Part shown: one piece after another, positions 6,387-8,437 of the stretch | Numbering within the stretch: position 1 is the first letter of the stretch | How the letters are laid out: every line of letters begins with the position of its first letter | DNA from: an uncultured Atopobiaceae bacterium | GTDB taxonomy: Bacteria > Actinomycetota > Coriobacteriia > Coriobacteriales > Atopobiaceae | Reading direction: 5' to 3' | Assembly: GCA_905235165.1 (NCBI GenBank) | Contig: CAJOKK010000100.1 | Coordinates: forward strand, 1-8,437 | Length of the DNA: 8,437 nt | The notes under the pieces: model-generated | What the model saw: only the letters and a program-made list of their open reading frames with translations | What the model was told of the DNA's origin: nothing | Database searches by the model: none | Program-made: the position numbers and the translations under genes

Positions 6387-6392
6387 TAGAAT
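6387..6392 (+). promoter_or_regulatory. possible -10 box (TAGAAT) for the methyltransferase gene
   Basis: TAGAAT lies 32 bases before ATG 6425, giving a leader of about 26 bases that contains AAAGGA (6414-6419). The -35 is weak. The elp3 -10 box on the other strand is about 35 bp away, so both genes would be driven from one compact divergent promoter region. Confidence 0.45.
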
Positions 6393-6424
6393 CGAACCAC
6401 AAGCCCCCGACCGAAAGGACCTCC

Positions 6425-7186
6425 ATGCGGCGCGAGACGGCTCAGAAGCTCACGCAGCTGACCAGCGACTTCTACCAGCAGGTCAGCGAATCCTTCTCGG
6501 CAACGAGGTCGGCTCCCTGGGAGGGCTGGCAGCGCGTGCTCGACTCCCTTGATGCCCCGCCCCGCGCGGTCATCGACCTTGCCTGCGGAAACCTTCGCTT
6601 CGAGCGCTTTCTTGCGGAGAAGATCAAGCCCGCCGTGCCCCTCGAGGCCTACGCCTATGACAGCTGCGATGCCCTCGTAAACGCCGCGTCGGCCATTCCC
6701 GGGGTTACCGTTCACTATGCCCATCTCGACCTGGCCCAGACCCTGCTCACGGACGATGTCCTCACGTCCCAGCTTGCCGCTCCGCCCTGCGACCTCGCTG
6801 TCTGCTTTGGCTTCCTTCACCACCTGCCCCTGCCCGAGCAGCGCGCACGGCTCGTGCAGGCCCTTGTGCGGGGCACGCGTCCCGGCGGCGTCGTGGCCCT
6901 CACCTTCTGGCAGCTTTCCAACAGCGAGCGCCTGCTCAAGAAGGCCCGTGCCACCACCGCCGAGGCTGCCGAGCGCTTCTCCCTGGCCGACCTTGCCGAG
7001 AATGACTACCTGTTGGGATGGCAAGACCGCACCGACGTCGTTCGCTATGCCCACGACTTTACCGAGCCCGAGCTTGACGCCCTCGTAACCGCCGCGCCCG
7101 ACGCCCGCGAGCTCGCTCGCTTCTCTGCCGACGGAGCCACCGGCAATCTCAACCGCTATTTGCTTCTCCAGCGCCTCTCGTCCTAG
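6425..7186 (+). CDS. class I SAM-dependent methyltransferase, Trm9-like
   Basis: A 253-residue Rossmann-fold methyltransferase. Motif I is VIDLACGN (49-56), the acidic residue after strand 2 is Asp79 (YAYDS), LDLA (101-104) is the adenine-side motif, CDLAVCFGFLHHLP (122-135) is motif IV, and RPGGVVALTFWQ (152-163) is the post-motif. The C-terminal part has DYLLGW (194-199), RYAHDFTEPELDAL (207-220) and NLNRYLLL (241-248). This order resembles the VPW / RYYH..EL / NWYA layout of Trm9, which methylates carboxymethyluridine at tRNA position 34. ATG 6425 follows AAAGGA by 5 bases; the longer upstream frame overlaps elp3 and lacks such a site. Divergent from elp3, with 85 bp between starts. Methyltransferase is certain; the tRNA substrate is inferred from layout and neighbour. 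Confidence 0.88.
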   Translation: MRRETAQKLTQLTSDFYQQVSESFSATRSAPWEGWQRVLDSLDAPPRAVIDLACGNLRFERFLAEKIKPAVPLEAYAYDSCDALVNAASAIPGVTVHYAHLDLAQTLLTDDVLTSQLAAPPCDLAVCFGFLHHLPLPEQRARLVQALVRGTRPGGVVALTFWQLSNSERLLKKARATTAEAAERFSLADLAENDYLLGWQDRTDVVRYAHDFTEPELDALVTAAPDARELARFSADGATGNLNRYLLLQRLSS

Positions 7187-7225
7187 GCGCGCTCCTGCCG
7201 CTCCGCAGACCCCGTGGGCCCCGCA

Positions 7226-7245
7226 TCGTTTCCCCTGCGAAACGA
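7226..7245. other. perfect 7-bp inverted repeat upstream of argC (hairpin or operator)
   Basis: TCGTTTC (7226-7232) and GAAACGA (7239-7245) are perfectly complementary around a 6-base loop. It lies 39 bases after the methyltransferase stop and just before the expected -35 position of argC. No T-run follows on either side, so it is not a standard intrinsic terminator; it could be a weak terminator hairpin or a repressor site controlling argC. Confidence 0.5.
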
Positions 7246-7271
7246 AGGCGCTCACACCGGCGGCCGCGGGC

Positions 7272-7277
7272 TACAAT
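7272..7277 (+). promoter_or_regulatory. probable -10 box (TACAAT) for argC
   Basis: TACAAT matches five of six consensus bases and sits 30 bases before the AAGGAGG-preceded argC start, giving a leader of about 24 bases. No good -35 at the usual distance, so an activator or an extended contact may be needed. Confidence 0.5.
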
Positions 7278-7307
7278 GGCACAAATCAAAACGAACAAGG
7301 AGGCAGT

Positions 7308-8246
7308 ATGGCCAAGGCACGGGTGTACATCGACGGACAGAGCGGCACGACGGGTCTGCAGATCTTCGACCGCATCTCTGAGCGCGACGACCTCGAGCTC
7401 CTGCGCATCGACGACGACAAGCGCCACGACCTCGACGAGCGCCGTCGCTTCCTCAATGCCTGCGACATCGCCTTCCTCTGCCTGCCCGACGACGGCGCGC
7501 GCGAGGCCGTTAGCCTCGTTGACAACCCCGATGTCTGCATCATCGACGCGTCGACCGCGCACCGTACCGCCGACGGCTGGACCTACGGCTTCCCCGAGCT
7601 CAGCGCCGAGCAGCGCGCGGCCATCGCCGCCTCCAAGCGCGTCGCGAACCCCGGCTGCCATGCCACGGGCTTCGTTTCCATTACGGCGCCGCTGGTCCAG
7701 GCCGGCATCGTGGACGCCAACTACCCGCTCACCTGCTTCTCGCTCACGGGCTACTCCGGCGGTGGCAAGAACATGATCGCCAGCTACGAGGCGGAAGACC
7801 GCCCGCGCCTGCTCGGTGCGCCCGGCATCTACGGCCTCGGCCTGAACCACAAGCACCTTCCCGAGATGCAGAAGGTCTGCGGCCTTGCGCACCCGCCCGT
7901 CTTCCTGCCCATCGTTGACGATTACTACAAGGGTATGGCCACGACCATCCAGCTGCACAACGAGCTACTTGGCGAGAAGATCACCGCTCTCGACGTCCAC
8001 AAGTGTCTGGCGAGCCACTATGCCAACGAGCAGCTGGTCAGCGTTGTGCCCTTTGGCGAGGCTGGCCCTACCCTCTACGCCAACGAGCTGGCCGGCACCG
8101 ACCGCCTCAAGATCGTGGTGTGCGGCAACGACGAGCAGACCACGGTAACGGCCCTCTTCGACAACCTTGGTAAGGGTGCGTCAGGCGCAGCCGTGCAGAA
8201 CATGAACATCGTCCTGGGGATCGACGAGACCACAGGCCTGTACTAG
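7308..8246 (+). CDS. argC: N-acetyl-gamma-glutamyl-phosphate reductase (type 2)
   Basis: Reduces N-acetylglutamyl 5-phosphate to N-acetylglutamate 5-semialdehyde with NADPH, the third step of arginine/ornithine synthesis in the cytoplasm. The N-terminal nucleotide-binding motif is DGQSGTTGL (9-17). Catalytic Cys117 is in NPGCHATG, the substrate loop SLTGYSGGGK lies at 145-154, and the active-site histidine segment is GLNHKHLPEM (178-187). At 312 residues with this pattern it belongs to the shorter type 2 ArgC group rather than the ~345-residue type 1. ATG 7308 has AAGGAGG at 7297-7303, spacing 4. The gene is intact. No other arg gene is visible; argJ/B/D, if linked, would have to lie beyond the repeat at the right edge. 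Confidence 0.95.
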   Translation: MAKARVYIDGQSGTTGLQIFDRISERDDLELLRIDDDKRHDLDERRRFLNACDIAFLCLPDDGAREAVSLVDNPDVCIIDASTAHRTADGWTYGFPELSAEQRAAIAASKRVANPGCHATGFVSITAPLVQAGIVDANYPLTCFSLTGYSGGGKNMIASYEAEDRPRLLGAPGIYGLGLNHKHLPEMQKVCGLAHPPVFLPIVDDYYKGMATTIQLHNELLGEKITALDVHKCLASHYANEQLVSVVPFGEAGPTLYANELAGTDRLKIVVCGNDEQTTVTALFDNLGKGASGAAVQNMNIVLGIDETTGLY

Positions 8247-8248
8247 CC

Positions 8249-8311
8249 CTACCAAACCGTGACGTTTCCGGGCGACCTTCGCCACAAGAAGGCGGGGCTT
8301 GCCGGGGCACC
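8249..8311 (+). repeat. degenerate half copy of the CTACC-bounded repeat
   Basis: Starts 3 bases after the argC stop codon. CTACCAAACCGTGACGTTTC and the next four bases match the left arm of the 8317-8437 element with one difference. The following part (CTTCGCCACAAGAAGG) is a diverged form of CTTTTGTCACAAAATGG, and the copy ends in GGGGCACC like the centre of the full element (8317-8381). The right arm is missing. A small stem CCTTC/GAAGG is kept despite divergence. It may act as part of the argC 3' end. Confidence 0.7.
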
Positions 8312-8316
8312 CCTCC

Positions 8317-8437
8317 CTACCAAACCGTGACATTTCCGGGCCGCTTTTGTCACAAAATGGTTGGGGGCTGTCATGGGCACCGGTACCCCCCAGCCATTTA
8401 GTGACAAAAGCGGCCCGGAAACGTCACGGTTTGGTAG
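8317..8437. repeat. 121-bp palindromic element with CTACC...GGTAG ends
   Basis: Left arm 8317-8367 and right arm 8387-8437 are inverted repeats of 51 bases with only three mismatches, around a 19-base loop (8368-8386). The ends are CTACCAAACCGTGAC and GTCACGGTTTGGTAG, and each arm holds a TTTTGTCAC block. No open reading frame. This is the structure of a REP/MITE-like dispersed element. As RNA it would form a very stable hairpin downstream of argC. It ends exactly at the window edge, so continuation cannot be judged. Confidence 0.9.

Noticed and set aside
6218..6424. N-terminal extension of the methyltransferase frame into elp3
   Set aside because: It overlaps the coding start of elp3 on the other strand, lies upstream of the likely promoter and adds no recognisable methyltransferase sequence.
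7149..7958. Long minus-strand frame opposite argC
   Set aside because: A shadow of argC codon use: Val/Gly/Glu/Arg-rich, no family resemblance and no ribosome binding site.

Overview
The window is GC-rich and densely coded, with short intergenic gaps and mostly clear AGGAG-type ribosome binding sites. The gene set is a signal peptidase I with one membrane anchor, a STAS regulator, a long Actinobacteria-type Elp3 and a short-form ArgC. This suggests a Gram-positive, high-GC bacterium, most likely class Coriobacteriia (Olsenella/Atopobiaceae/Collinsella relatives). That placement is inferred from family resemblance and composition; no rRNA or tRNA is present to settle it.

Layout, left to right. 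(1) Positions 1-315 form a large inverted repeat. Its right arm carries the 3' end of a membrane-bound diguanylate cyclase (minus strand, to 1679). Its left arm carries the same last codons in the opposite orientation, so a second copy of this gene probably converges from outside the window. (2) A divergent gap of about 170 bp leads to a signal peptidase I (1853-2350). (3) A plus-strand cluster follows: a stand-alone STAS protein, a 161-residue protein of unknown function and a CPBP-family intramembrane protease (2552-4313). (4) Converging on it is a minus-strand elp3 gene (4343-6339), interrupted by a frameshift near 5380. (5) Divergent from elp3 is a class I SAM methyltransferase (6425-7186) whose layout recalls tRNA wobble-uridine methyltransferases of the Trm9 type. 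(6) argC (7308-8246) follows. (7) The right edge (8249-8437) holds a decayed half copy and a full 121-bp palindromic copy of a second repeat family.

The most interesting functional idea is the divergent pair elp3 / Trm9-like methyltransferase. Elp3 adds a carboxymethyl group to U34 of tRNA, and Trm9-type enzymes methylate that group. Side by side they could form a minimal bacterial wobble-uridine pathway, although elp3 as sequenced is frameshifted. The other notable signals are two unrelated repeat families. One is a 31-bp element bounded by TGAGTCA and TGACTCA, present three times, always at the 3' end of a gene and always in the same orientation relative to that gene. The other is the CTACC/GGTAG-bounded palindrome after argC. 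No CRISPR array, transposase, prophage or RNA gene was found.
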